From CAWBCI01 sp963787195 (GTDB taxonomy: Bacteria; Bacteroidota; Bacteroidia; Bacteroidales; JAGOPY01), in contig CAWBCI010000003.1 of assembly GCA_963787195.1 (NCBI GenBank), positions 1 through 64,000 on the forward strand: DNA of 64,000 nt, read 5' to 3'. How positions within the stretch are numbered: position 1 is the first letter of the stretch; every line of letters starts with the position of its first letter. The notes beneath the pieces are model-generated. The model saw only the letters and a list, made by a program, of their open reading frames with translations. It made no database searches and had not been told where the DNA came from. The position numbers were made by a program, and so were the translations under genes. Below are positions 51,337 through 59,578 of this stretch, piece by piece.

Positions 51337-54300
51337 ATGAGAAAATCTTTATTTGTTAGCTTCCTGGCCATCTTATTCATACAGTCAGGCCTCTTCGCCC
51401 AGAAGAAACAGAAAGAAAATGCCGACACAGTAAATTCAGCTTATTTTAAATCCCTTAAATGGCGCAATATAGGGCCTTTCAGGGGCGGGCGTACCGCGAC
51501 GGTGACCGGCGTGGAGGGGAAGCCCAACCTCTATTATTTCGGGGGTTGTGGGGGAGGAGTTTGGAGAACCACAGATGCTGGTAATACCTGGGAAAATATT
51601 TCAGATAGTTCTTTTGGCGGATCCATTGGGGCCGTTGCCGTTAGCTCTTCCGACAATAATGTGATCTATGTGGGACAGGGAGAAGAAACTGTGAGGGGTA
51701 ATGTTTCCTCGGGTTTCGGTGTCTGGAAATCAGTGGATGCAGGCAAGACATGGAAACATATGGGTCTGGAGGGGACAAAAAATATCAGCAGGATCCGCAT
51801 CAATCCGGATAACCCGGATATAGCATATGTGGCCGCCTTAGGTGACCCTTTCAAGGATTCGGAAGACAGGGGCGTTTTTAAGACTACCGATGGAGGTAAA
51901 AGCTGGAAGAAAATGCTTTATGCCGATGCCGGCAGCGGTGCAGCCGACCTGATGATGGATCCCGGCAATCCAAGGATACTCTATGCTTCCACCTGGACTT
52001 TCCGCCGCACTCCATATTCCTTCAGCAGCGGCGGGAAAGGTTCTAAACTCTGGAAAAGCACAGATGAAGGCGAAACCTGGACGGATCTGACTACAAAAGA
52101 AGGTTTTCCAAAAGGTTTATTGGGAATGATAGGCGTGACAGTTTCCCCTGCCGATCCTGAGCGGGTCTGGGCCCTGGTTGAAAACGAGCCTCACGGGGGC
52201 CTCTATCGTTCGGATGACGGGGGCGACAAGTGGCATCTGGTGAACAGCAGCAGGGACATACGCCAGCGGGCCTGGTACTTTTCAAAGATTTACGCCGATA
52301 CTAAAGACAGGGATAAGATCTATATCATGAATGTGGATTATTTTGTTTCGAATGACGGTGGAAAAACTTTAAGCAAACATGATGCTCCCCATGGCGACCA
52401 TCATGATCTCTGGATAGCTCCTGAAAATCCGGAAAGGATGATTATAGGCGATGACGGGGGCGCTCAGATCAGCTTCGATGCTGGTCAGAACTGGTCAAGC
52501 CTCATGAATCAACCCACAGGTCAATTCTACAGGATAATAAGCGATGATCACTTCCCATACAGGATTTACGGGGCACAGCAGGATAATACATCCATCAGGA
52601 TACTCAGCCGCTCTTCCGAACCATTTATAAGCGAAAGGGACTGGGAAATCACAGCCGGCGGAGAAGCCGGTCATCACGCAGTGGAGAAAAACAATGAGGT
52701 CGTATTCGGAGGGGAATATGGGGGTATTATGATCCGGCTCGACCACCGCAACAATGCCACGCAAATGACCGATGTATGGCCCGATTCACCTCTTGGACAT
52801 GGGGTAAAAGATATGAAGTACAGGTTCCAGTGGAATTATCCTATGTTTATTTCGCCCTTTCACCCGGATCAACTCTATGCCTTCAGTAATCATGTTCATA
52901 TCAGCACCGACGAGGGAAGGAGCTGGAAGACCATCAGTCCGGACCTGACCACCAACGATACCACCAAACAAAAGGCATCCGGCGGACCCATCACTAAAGA
53001 TAATTCGGCAGTGGAATATTACTGTACCATTTTTGCAGCCGTACCTTCTGCATTGAAAGACAGTATTATCTGGACCGGCAGCGACGATGGACTGGTATAT
53101 ATCACAAAGGACGCAGGTAATAGCTGGACGAATGTCACACCTAAGGACATTCCGGCATTTACACAGATCAACAGTATGGATGCCGATCCTTTCCATGCAG
53201 GCGGGCTCTACCTTGCAGGAACCCGTTACAAATGGGGAGATGATAGCCCTTATCTTTACTATACTTCCGATTACGGTAATACCTGGACAAGAATAGATAA
53301 TGGAATTAAAAGTCCTGATTTCACCCGGGTGATACGTGCCGATCCTAACCGGGAAGGCTTGTTATATGCCGGAACAGAATATGGTTTATATATTTCATTC
53401 AATAATGGAAAATACTGGCAGCCTTTCCGGAATAAGCTGCCCATTACACCTATAACCGATCTGAGGGTCAAGGACCGGGAACTGGTGGCAGCCACCCAGG
53501 GCCGGGGCATCTGGATACTGGATGACCTGAACCCGCTCTACGAAATGAATTATAACTGGGATCCTGATGCATATCTTTTCAAACCATCACCTACCTGGAT
53601 GATGACTTCAGCTTACGGGGGTAAATCGAAAACTAAAGGTGAGAACCGGCCGGACGGGGCTATTATCAATTATTACCTGAAAACAGTGGATACTTCAGCC
53701 AATACATATGAACTCCGTTTCCTCGACAAGTCGGGGAAACAACTGGTGTCCTATTCAAGTAAAGCTGATAAAAAAGAATATAAATGGGTCCCTAAAAAAG
53801 GTGGGGACCGTTTTATCTGGGACCTTAGGACCGAGGCTGTTGATACTGTCCCTGGAACGGTTTTATGGTGGGCGCAAACGGATGGCCCCCAGGTCGTTCC
53901 GGGTAATTACCAGGTACAGCTCATAGTGAATAAGGATACCCTTAAAGCCCCTTTTGAAACCAAAATTGATCCCTTATTGGATGTCAGCCAGGGAGATTTG
54001 CAGGCACAATTCGATTTCCTTATGGATATACATGATAATCTGAATAAGCTGAACAAGGCTATTAAGGAGATAAGGTCTTCGCGGACGCAGCTGAACGGGA
54101 TTAAAAAAACTGTTAAGGATTCGACTCTCCTTGCAGAGATGAAGGACATACTTTCAAAGGGTAAAACTATAGAAGAAACGCTTTACCAGACGAAGGCTAA
54201 AAGCAATGAAGATGTCCTCAACTTTCCCGTAAGGCTGGAAAATAAGTACGGATACCTTGGGGCCATAGCCGATTATGGCTTCAACCGTCCGACCCGGCAA

Positions 54301-54441
54301 ATGTATGAAACGAAGAAAGAGTTTGATAAAGATATTTTGAAGCAGATTGACGACTGGGCGAAAGTGAAGGCACAGATTGCAAAACTGAATACCGACCTGA
54401 ATAATGCGAAAATCCCTTATGTGGATTTTAGTGAGAAATGA
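51337..54441 (+). CDS. Secreted VPS10/sortilin-type BNR-repeat protein (glycosidase-like propellers)
   Basis: This protein has about 1034 residues from ATG 51337 (RKSLFVSFLAILFIQSGLFAQ signal peptide); the ATG at 51307 is too far upstream of the signal. Two sets of propeller blades carry Asp-box-like repeats of the form S-x-D-x-G-x-T-W (DAGNTWENIS, DGGKSWKKML, DEGETWTDLT, DAGNSWTNVT, YGNTWTRID). A beta domain and a helical C-terminal stretch of about 130 residues follow (QFDFLMDIHDNLNKLNKAI). This architecture is common in secreted Bacteroidota proteins annotated as glycosyl hydrolase or sortilin-like; enzymatic activity is unproven. It is convergent with the T9SS gene, only 4 bp from its stop. 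Confidence 0.88.
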   Translation: MRKSLFVSFLAILFIQSGLFAQKKQKENADTVNSAYFKSLKWRNIGPFRGGRTATVTGVEGKPNLYYFGGCGGGVWRTTDAGNTWENISDSSFGGSIGAVAVSSSDNNVIYVGQGEETVRGNVSSGFGVWKSVDAGKTWKHMGLEGTKNISRIRINPDNPDIAYVAALGDPFKDSEDRGVFKTTDGGKSWKKMLYADAGSGAADLMMDPGNPRILYASTWTFRRTPYSFSSGGKGSKLWKSTDEGETWTDLTTKEGFPKGLLGMIGVTVSPADPERVWALVENEPHGGLYRSDDGGDKWHLVNSSRDIRQRAWYFSKIYADTKDRDKIYIMNVDYFVSNDGGKTLSKHDAPHGDHHDLWIAPENPERMIIGDDGGAQISFDAGQNWSSLMNQPTGQFYRIISDDHFPYRIYGAQQDNTSIRILSRSSEPFISERDWEITAGGEAGHHAVEKNNEVVFGGEYGGIMIRLDHRNNATQMTDVWPDSPLGHGVKDMKYRFQWNYPMFISPFHPDQLYAFSNHVHISTDEGRSWKTISPDLTTNDTTKQKASGGPITKDNSAVEYYCTIFAAVPSALKDSIIWTGSDDGLVYITKDAGNSWTNVTPKDIPAFTQINSMDADPFHAGGLYLAGTRYKWGDDSPYLYYTSDYGNTWTRIDNGIKSPDFTRVIRADPNREGLLYAGTEYGLYISFNNGKYWQPFRNKLPITPITDLRVKDRELVAATQGRGIWILDDLNPLYEMNYNWDPDAYLFKPSPTWMMTSAYGGKSKTKGENRPDGAIINYYLKTVDTSANTYELRFLDKSGKQLVSYSSKADKKEYKWVPKKGGDRFIWDLRTEAVDTVPGTVLWWAQTDGPQVVPGNYQVQLIVNKDTLKAPFETKIDPLLDVSQGDLQAQFDFLMDIHDNLNKLNKAIKEIRSSRTQLNGIKKTVKDSTLLAEMKDILSKGKTIEETLYQTKAKSNEDVLNFPVRLENKYGYLGAIADYGFNRPTRQMYETKKEFDKDILKQIDDWAKVKAQIAKLNTDLNNAKIPYVDFSEK

Positions 54442-54445
54442 TGTT

Positions 54446-56557
54446 TCACCAGAGCACCAGCTTGATTGCAGCGTTATAGTGAGGGCTGCTGAATTCTGCA
54501 ATATAGATACCGGATGGCAGGGAGGAGATGTCTGTCAGGTGTTTTTCCTGTAAGGATATTTCAAGATTATCTTCATAAAGGATTTGGCCTGAAAGGTTCC
54601 TGAGACTTATTTTCAAAGTTTTTCCGGGGATGTTTTTTGTGATGATGTTGAATTTTCCATGGGAAGGATTGGGCCGGAGCAGAACAGAAGGAATATTTTC
54701 AGGGGAAGGATTAATCCCTGTACAAGGATCTGTGTAAATAATCAGTGTATCTGTTACAGTATTCACCCCATCATGAAGCTGACAAATATACTGTGTAGTA
54801 GTATCGGGATTTATTAAGGGATTTTGTAAGGATGAAGAAAATCCCGCAGGAACCGAAGTCCAGCTAAATTCATATTCCCCGCTGCCTCCTGCTGGCATTG
54901 CATGCAGAAAAGTACTGTTTCCTATACACACAGTATCGTCATCTGCACTCAGATCCAAACTTAGATAATCATTGATATTGAAGGCCGCAATCCGGGTCTG
55001 CCAGCTCCGGTTGCCGGTCGTTTCATAGTACTCCTGGGTGTACCAGAAAGTAGTCTGGTCGGCCGGATCGACCGACATACAGCTATAGTCCCCCCAACGA
55101 TGGTTGGTATTGGTCTGTACCCCGCTTCCCGAAATGATCTCTTGTTCAGTCACAGTCATCTCCCCCGGGGGGTCATCTTTAAAACGTCCGGTGAAACGGA
55201 TGGAGGGATAAATTGCATTATCCGACACCGAATAGCCCAGGGCTATATTGCCGTAAGCGTCCATTGCTATGGAACCCATCCAGCGATGGGTATTGTCGGG
55301 CGAATAAGTCCCCTGCTGGTAAATCTGCCATCCCGGCCCGTAATTCCTGAATTCATACCAGCGGATTCCGGCTATGCCAAAACCTCTGTTTACGGTATGA
55401 TTTGCTACCATGCATTCATAAGTGTCGAATTTCCTGTATTGCAGGCGGTAGAGCAGACGGTTCGACATGGATGCAAGGTAGGGTGCCCCATCGGGCTGGG
55501 TGATCCCGTCCGGTAAATCACCTGTAAAAGCTGCCGGATATAAGGTTGTGGAGAGGCTTAGAGTAGAATTCCCGGGATCGGCCCAGTCTGTTTCCACTTC
55601 GAAAAACCCTATCCGGTCGGGGCTCCCTTCTTTGTAATATGCAAGTAACTCCGGCCTGCCTTCGGGTGGAGGCGTCCCGTCAAAATCTGCCGGCAATACG
55701 CTCCATGTCTGGTTGTCAGGGTACAAGTCGAAGAAAATTCGATTCGCATTGGCCGATCCGGCCAACATGCTGTCCCGTTCGAAAACCGAAACCCCCACAG
55801 CATGAAAATGCCATTGGGAGCCGTCCCAGTAATTATTGTTGGTGGTCATGTAATAGCCATCATTCCAGACGCCTATCTTGGGATAATCGCAGAAATAATT
55901 ATACTGAAATCCATAGAGGTACCATGAGCCGGTCGGATCAGAAGTTTCTGAAATGGCTATCTTCTCATAATAAGGCCCCAGGGGATGATTTGGAAATGAT
56001 AACTCACTGATCAGCCAGCGTTGCGCCTGCTCATCGTAAAGCGCTATGGGGTCGCCGTTACTGGATCCGGCCCAGGGTTCCGGGGCATTTTGCCATATAG
56101 TGGCATTGGAAACCGGGCCGAAAACCAATCCTCCCGACTTATCATAAACTGCAAAAGACATATTTACCATCTGCAGGTAATAATCCAGCCCCACATCCCC
56201 TTCGGTATCCGGGGGCAGGACATTCTGCAGGTTTCCCACACCTTCAGCATTTACAGAAATATCCCTGATATTTTTCTTTCCCATATAATCCTGCAAAACC
56301 GGGTCAAGAGGTGGATTATTCATGAAGGTTCGCTTTTCAAAATCCGGTTCCTGAATGATTTCCGCTATGCCTTCATCGCTTTCCGCAGATAAACTTTCCG
56401 AAGCCCTGATAACTTTCATATCGCGCAGGGGAGGGGTTTTGGCAAAGTAATCAGCCTTTCGGGTATTCTGGGGATGTATGCTATTATCCTGTGTTCTTCC
56501 TTCTAAATAAAAAAAGAAAATAAAAAAGAAAAGAAGGATATGGCTGATAATCTTCAT
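54446..56557 (-). CDS. Secreted T9SS protein, paralogue of the gene at 60570
   Basis: This protein has about 703 residues from ATG 56557 (an ATG at 56563 is an equal alternative). A signal peptide (KIISHILLFFFIFFFYLEGRTQ) and a conserved region begin PPLRDM. The core contains PPDTEGDVGLDYYLQMVNMSF, NGDPIALYDEQAQRW and YQQGTYSPDNTHRWMGSIAMD, all shared with the protein at 60570. A SprB-like/Ig segment and a Por secretion tail follow (LLRPNPSHGKFNI ... LPSGIYIAEFSSPHY). It is likely a surface-exposed beta-propeller-type protein of unknown function. It lacks the fibronectin type III domain seen in the paralogue. Confidence 0.85.
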   Translation of the reverse strand: MKIISHILLFFFIFFFYLEGRTQDNSIHPQNTRKADYFAKTPPLRDMKVIRASESLSAESDEGIAEIIQEPDFEKRTFMNNPPLDPVLQDYMGKKNIRDISVNAEGVGNLQNVLPPDTEGDVGLDYYLQMVNMSFAVYDKSGGLVFGPVSNATIWQNAPEPWAGSSNGDPIALYDEQAQRWLISELSFPNHPLGPYYEKIAISETSDPTGSWYLYGFQYNYFCDYPKIGVWNDGYYMTTNNNYWDGSQWHFHAVGVSVFERDSMLAGSANANRIFFDLYPDNQTWSVLPADFDGTPPPEGRPELLAYYKEGSPDRIGFFEVETDWADPGNSTLSLSTTLYPAAFTGDLPDGITQPDGAPYLASMSNRLLYRLQYRKFDTYECMVANHTVNRGFGIAGIRWYEFRNYGPGWQIYQQGTYSPDNTHRWMGSIAMDAYGNIALGYSVSDNAIYPSIRFTGRFKDDPPGEMTVTEQEIISGSGVQTNTNHRWGDYSCMSVDPADQTTFWYTQEYYETTGNRSWQTRIAAFNINDYLSLDLSADDDTVCIGNSTFLHAMPAGGSGEYEFSWTSVPAGFSSSLQNPLINPDTTTQYICQLHDGVNTVTDTLIIYTDPCTGINPSPENIPSVLLRPNPSHGKFNIITKNIPGKTLKISLRNLSGQILYEDNLEISLQEKHLTDISSLPSGIYIAEFSSPHYNAAIKLVLW

Positions 56558-56581
56558 GAACATCAAAGATACAAAAATGGA

Positions 56582-56648
56582 GAGTGTAGAGTGTAGAGTG
56601 TAGAGTGAAAGTGTAGAGTGTAGAGTGTAGAGTGGAGAGTGGAGAGTG
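56582..56648 (+). repeat. Period-7 tandem repeat, GAGTGTA type
   Basis: GAGTGTA units (56582-56602), then an 8-base unit, GTGTAGA units again, and two GAGTGGA units. The same unit occurs at 36511-36541. It lies about 20 bp upstream of the start of the T9SS gene. Confidence 0.8.
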
Positions 56649-56663
56649 AATGGTTTCTTTTAA

Positions 56664-56806
56664 GCTATTCCAAAAAATCCGCCAGGAGCTCATTTGTCAT
56701 ATTCTTAAAAGCATTCCGGGATTTCGGATCATAGGTTTGCGGGATTGCTTTTGAGGGTTTTTTGCCGTCAAAATATTGCCCGCTTGAACCGGTAAAGAGA
56801 AGGCTT
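56664..56806 (-). pseudogene. Duplicated C-terminal fragment of the SDR gene at 59579
   Basis: About 140 bp align with 59579-59715, the 3' end of the short-chain dehydrogenase gene, in the same orientation and at roughly 85-90% identity by eye. Shared text includes AAAAAATCCGCCAGGAGCTC and TTGCGGGATTGCTTTTGAGG. No start or catalytic part remains. Confidence 0.85.
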
Positions 56807-56807
56807 T

Positions 56808-56852
56808 TATGCCTTCATTGCTTTCTGCGTATTAATTTTCGAAGCCGGGCCT
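56808..56852 (-). pseudogene. Short fragment resembling the 5' part of the T9SS gene at 54446
   Basis: TATGCCTTCATTGCTTTCTG and the following bases match 56368-56412 inside the T9SS gene with a few changes and a small gap. The fragment directly follows the SDR remnant, so two unrelated gene pieces are joined. Confidence 0.6.
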
Positions 56853-57062
56853 ATAGCGCAGTCGTCCCGAGTATTAACAATGACAAGTTAGGCCGGGCGG
56901 GATGCTATTCCACATTCTTTTAAGTTTTTTCCGTAAAATGCAGGGTGAATCGAGAAAGCTAGCGGTTTAGCGACCTCTCTAAGATGTACTTTTAGTTTAT
57001 AGCCCACCACCTCTTTTGGAATCAGCAATGCCACTGGTCCGGAACGGACTATACAGTAATAG

Positions 57063-57304
57063 CCCCAACCTTCAGGTTGGGGTTGGGATGTGCTCGCAGG
57101 AACCCAAGTCCCGAAGGGACGACACAGAAAGCCAGTTCAAAGTGCAAAATGCAAAGTGCAAATTCAATGAGACTATCTTTTGTATCAACCCCTTTTTACT
57201 GCGACTGACCCTGTGTCGTCCCTTTCGGGACTTACAAAGATGGATTTGGCCATCTTTCCCCAGGCATAAATGCCTGGGCTATTTCTGTTACGTCCCTAAG
57301 GGAC
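57063..57304. repeat. Palindrome group with REPIN-like inverted pair
   Basis: CCCCAACCTTCAGGTTGGGG (57063-57082) is followed by a 22-nt sequence, AAGTCCCGAAGGGACGACAC plus AG (57106-57127). Its near-perfect reverse complement lies at 57211-57233. CCCAGGCA...TGCCTGGG (57259-57278) and GTCCCTAAGGGAC (57292-57304) follow. The GTCCC/GGGAC cores match those around the Y1 transposase at 31290. Confidence 0.8.
57135..57162 (-). repeat. Period-7 tandem repeat inside the REPIN-like pair
   Basis: Heptamers GTTCAAA, GTGCAAA, ATGCAAA, GTGCAAA form the reverse complement of the unit type at 2897-2931. It sits in the spacer between the two inverted palindromes. Confidence 0.7.
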
Positions 57305-57594
57305 TTAGGGTTGTGCAGATATCTTTCATCACCAGTATAATTGTCGGGAACTTTTCTTCTTTTTTATCAATTTCCGTAGTCAAGCCCCGGACCCCTCTTT
57401 AGTACCAAAAATAAATTAGGTAGTAGAACGAATATTAGATATTGATAAATCATCTACTTTTTCCAGTCGCATGAACGATTTAGTTTTCAGTCATTTCACA
57501 TTGTGGAGTTTGTAAAAGTCTGAAAACTCGGGATGATTCATAATCAGTACCCCGATAGCTATTGGGATATGGGCGTAAAAGAGGAATTTGGTGT

Positions 57595-58080
57595 TTATTT
57601 GCTATTTACCAGAAACGCTACCTGGTCGGATATCTTCGCGGCCCATCCGGATCGAAGCAATATATTTTCAATTTTCCTGTGCAGATTGAGAATTTTACTG
57701 CCGGGGCCATACCCTGTCTGGTAGGGTGGAGTCATGATCAGTACCGGGTATTTTGCCTGAATTTCCCCAACTTCTTTTAAAAGCCTTTCAATCCTGGTGG
57801 CTGACCGCAAATACATGATATATTCCTTTTCTTTAACCCGGATCTTCAGTTTACCTTTCCAGCGCTTACTTGCCCTGGCAAATCTAAGGTGTAGAAATTC
57901 ATAAAGACTTTCGGTAAAACAAAATGGAGTTAAATGAGCACACAGCATTTTACCTCCCGGTTTGAGCATTCCCAGTAAAACCTTGTGCTCCCTGACAAAT
58001 TCAGTATCATCTACATAAGAAAAACCACCGGTGGTGGAAAAGATCATGTCAAATTTTCTTCCCCATAAAACTATTCTCAA
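57595..58080 (-). CDS. C-terminal part of a frameshifted SAM-dependent methyltransferase
   Basis: This frame encodes 161 residues, of which those after about residue 9 continue the gene at 58049-58447. FDMIFSTTGGFSYVDD is motif II/III-like, LLGMLKPGGKMLCAH is post-motif, and a basic helical tail follows. The first residues are out-of-frame reading. Deleting one base of the T4 run at 58054-58057 (plus strand) gives a continuous protein of about 290 residues. Probably a small-molecule methyltransferase; the substrate is unknown. Confidence 0.75.
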   Translation of the reverse strand: MRIVLWGRKFDMIFSTTGGFSYVDDTEFVREHKVLLGMLKPGGKMLCAHLTPFCFTESLYEFLHLRFARASKRWKGKLKIRVKEKEYIMYLRSATRIERLLKEVGEIQAKYPVLIMTPPYQTGYGPGSKILNLHRKIENILLRSGWAAKISDQVAFLVNSK

Positions 58081-58447
58081 TCATCTCTTCAGACCGGCCC
58101 AGATATAGATTTATTTTACCGCTTTCCAGGTAGTTGTGATATTTTTCAATAGCCACATTCAGCATTCCTGACGAACCATCACATCCTGTAACATACCAGC
58201 CCTTTTCCAGGAAAAAAGGAAAATCATTACCACATCCACAATTGAAATCCAGAACATTGACCTGAGAATTATCCTTATCCATCATGATATCTTCATCAAT
58301 GATTCTGTAGAGTAATTCCTTGGTGAGCCGGTAAATACCGTTTGTTTCCGGTAACCGGGCATATTCACTTGCTTTTTCATCCCAGCCTCCGGAAAATTCA
58401 CCGGGTATAATATTGCTTATTCTTCGGAATGATGTTGCGTGATCCAT
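58049..58447 (-). CDS. N-terminal part of a frameshifted SAM-dependent methyltransferase
   Basis: This frame encodes 132 residues. After a helical start (SGGWDEKASEYARLPETNG) comes class I motif I, NVLDFNCGCGNDFPFFLEKG, with an unusual Cys-Gly-Cys-Gly form, then TGCDGSSGMLNVAIEK. The frame ends in GKKI after an extra base. The expected next residues, FDMIFSTTGG, lie in the neighbouring frame (57595-58080). Whether this is a true pseudogene or a sequence error cannot be decided here. Confidence 0.78.
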   Translation of the reverse strand: MDHATSFRRISNIIPGEFSGGWDEKASEYARLPETNGIYRLTKELLYRIIDEDIMMDKDNSQVNVLDFNCGCGNDFPFFLEKGWYVTGCDGSSGMLNVAIEKYHNYLESGKINLYLGRSEEMIENSFMGKKI

Positions 58448-58568
58448 AACAAAGTCCTTTCTTGAGAAATTTTCTCAAATATATTTGCAATTTTAAGAGG
58501 TTTACGTTTTTTAATCAATGAGACTCAATTTTTTCAAGTGAAGCGAAGAAAAAATCCTTAGTCGAATT

Positions 58569-58600
58569 GATCCCGAAAAGACGAAGTCTTATTCGGGATC
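58569..58600. repeat. Palindromic hairpin
   Basis: GATCCCGAAAAGAC faces GTCTTATTCGGGATC around a GAA loop, with one internal mismatch. No T-run follows, so terminator function is doubtful. Confidence 0.6.
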
Positions 58601-58684
58601 TGATGGGACTAAATTCCCCGTCTATTGAGACGAATAAGAGATATTTCCTTAAGATACCCCGCTGCTTGCCGCGGGGTAGTTTAT

Positions 58685-58754
58685 TTGTCGATTGTCGATT
58701 CGGCATTGTCCATGTAAGATGTAATGGACGATTGCCTATGGCCGATTTAGCTTA
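58685..58754 (+). repeat. Period-7 tract, TTGTCGA type
   Basis: TTGTCGA, TTGTCGA, TTCGGCA, TTGTCCA, TGTAAGA, TGTAATG, GACGATT, GCCTATG, GCCGATT, TAGCTTA stay in 7-base phase. The second half is degenerate. Confidence 0.6.
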
Positions 58755-59023
58755 TTTAGGGAATTTTCTCTGAGCCACTGCAATTAGAATTCGAATCATG
58801 ATATACATCCGGATAAAGCTTGAACTGGTAAAACAGGAAAAATATTAAAAACGAACTGACAAATTTATTTTTCTTTTGTTTAAGTATTTCAGGGCCTTAA
58901 AAATATGATAATAATTTTGAATTTTATCGAAATGAGAACATTGTGAAGATATTACAATTTTTTATATACCAATTATAGCAATTAAATATTAGTTGAATTT
59001 TTAATCATCAAAAACAAAAAATC

Positions 59024-59503
59024 ATGACAAACAAAACAAAAGCCATCCCGGATGGATACCACAGCTTGATTCCTTATATCTCTGTTAAAGGGGCTGTCAG
59101 GGCCCTGGATTTTTATAAAAAAGCTTTGGGAGCAAAAGAAATTGGCCGGATTACCATGCCGGATGGAAAAATCGGGCATGCCGAGATTGAAATAGGCGAT
59201 TCAAAAATTATGCTGTCTGAAGAGAATCCCCAATGGGGAAATTTAAGCCCGCAAACTCTCGGAGGCTCGCCGGTAAGCCTTAGTCTGTATGTTGAGGATG
59301 TGGATTCCGTATATGCCAATGCCATCAGGGCCGGTGCAACTGTAATTGAGGGTATGGAAGTAAAAGACCAGTATTATGGAGACCGGACCGGCAGCTTTAC
59401 AGATCCTTTTGGACATAAATGGACTATCATGTCCCATATTGAAGATGTTTCGTTTGAAGAATTGCAGAAACGAACGGATGCAATGTTTGCAAACAACAAA
59501 TAA
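59024..59503 (+). CDS. VOC-superfamily protein (PhnB/glyoxalase-like)
   Basis: This 159-residue protein has a vicinal-oxygen-chelate fold. The N-terminal half reads SLIPYISVKGAVRALDFYKK and GKIGHAEIEIGDSKIMLSE. The C-terminal half reads LYVEDVDSVYANAIRAGATV and RTGSFTDPFGHKWTIMSH. The two beta-alpha-beta modules are complete. This matches PhnB-like/YhdA-type proteins, many of which have no known substrate; some bind drugs or metals. It follows the spacer alone and converges on the SDR gene. Confidence 0.88.
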   Translation: MTNKTKAIPDGYHSLIPYISVKGAVRALDFYKKALGAKEIGRITMPDGKIGHAEIEIGDSKIMLSEENPQWGNLSPQTLGGSPVSLSLYVEDVDSVYANAIRAGATVIEGMEVKDQYYGDRTGSFTDPFGHKWTIMSHIEDVSFEELQKRTDAMFANNK

Positions 59504-59526
59504 TGTGTCTGATAAATGCCTTATTA

Positions 59527-59552
59527 GCCGGGTGTAAATTACATGCCCGGGC
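59527..59552. terminator. Possible bidirectional terminator
   Basis: GCCGGGTGTA and TACATGCCCGGGC form an imperfect G+C-rich stem with a short AAT loop between convergent VOC and SDR genes. A T-rich TTTTCTTTTT follows about 16 bp later. The stem has one bulge, so strength is uncertain. Confidence 0.4.
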
Positions 59553-59578
59553 AACTATGAGAATCTTTTCTTTTTAAC

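Larger units (their letters stand above)
56567..57594. other. Long intergenic region with remnants and palindromes (about 1.03 kb)
   Basis: There is no intact gene. In order it holds the GAGTGTA repeat, two gene fragments (56664-56852), unassigned sequence, a palindrome group with an internal heptamer block (57063-57304), and A+T-rich sequence up to the methyltransferase end. Confidence 0.65.
58448..59023. other. Intergenic region with palindromes and heptamer sequence
   Basis: No gene is seen. It contains a hairpin GATCCCGAAAAGAC...GTCTTATTCGGGATC (58569-58600), TACCCCGC...GCGGGGTA (58656-58680) and a period-7 tract (58685-58754). The final 220 bp are A+T-rich upstream of the VOC gene. Confidence 0.6.

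Noticed and set aside
56981..57008. Possible further IS3 left end (CTATAAACTAAAAGTAC in reverse complement)
   Set aside because: Only about 17 bp match, with a gap, and there is no transposase or second end, so chance similarity is possible.
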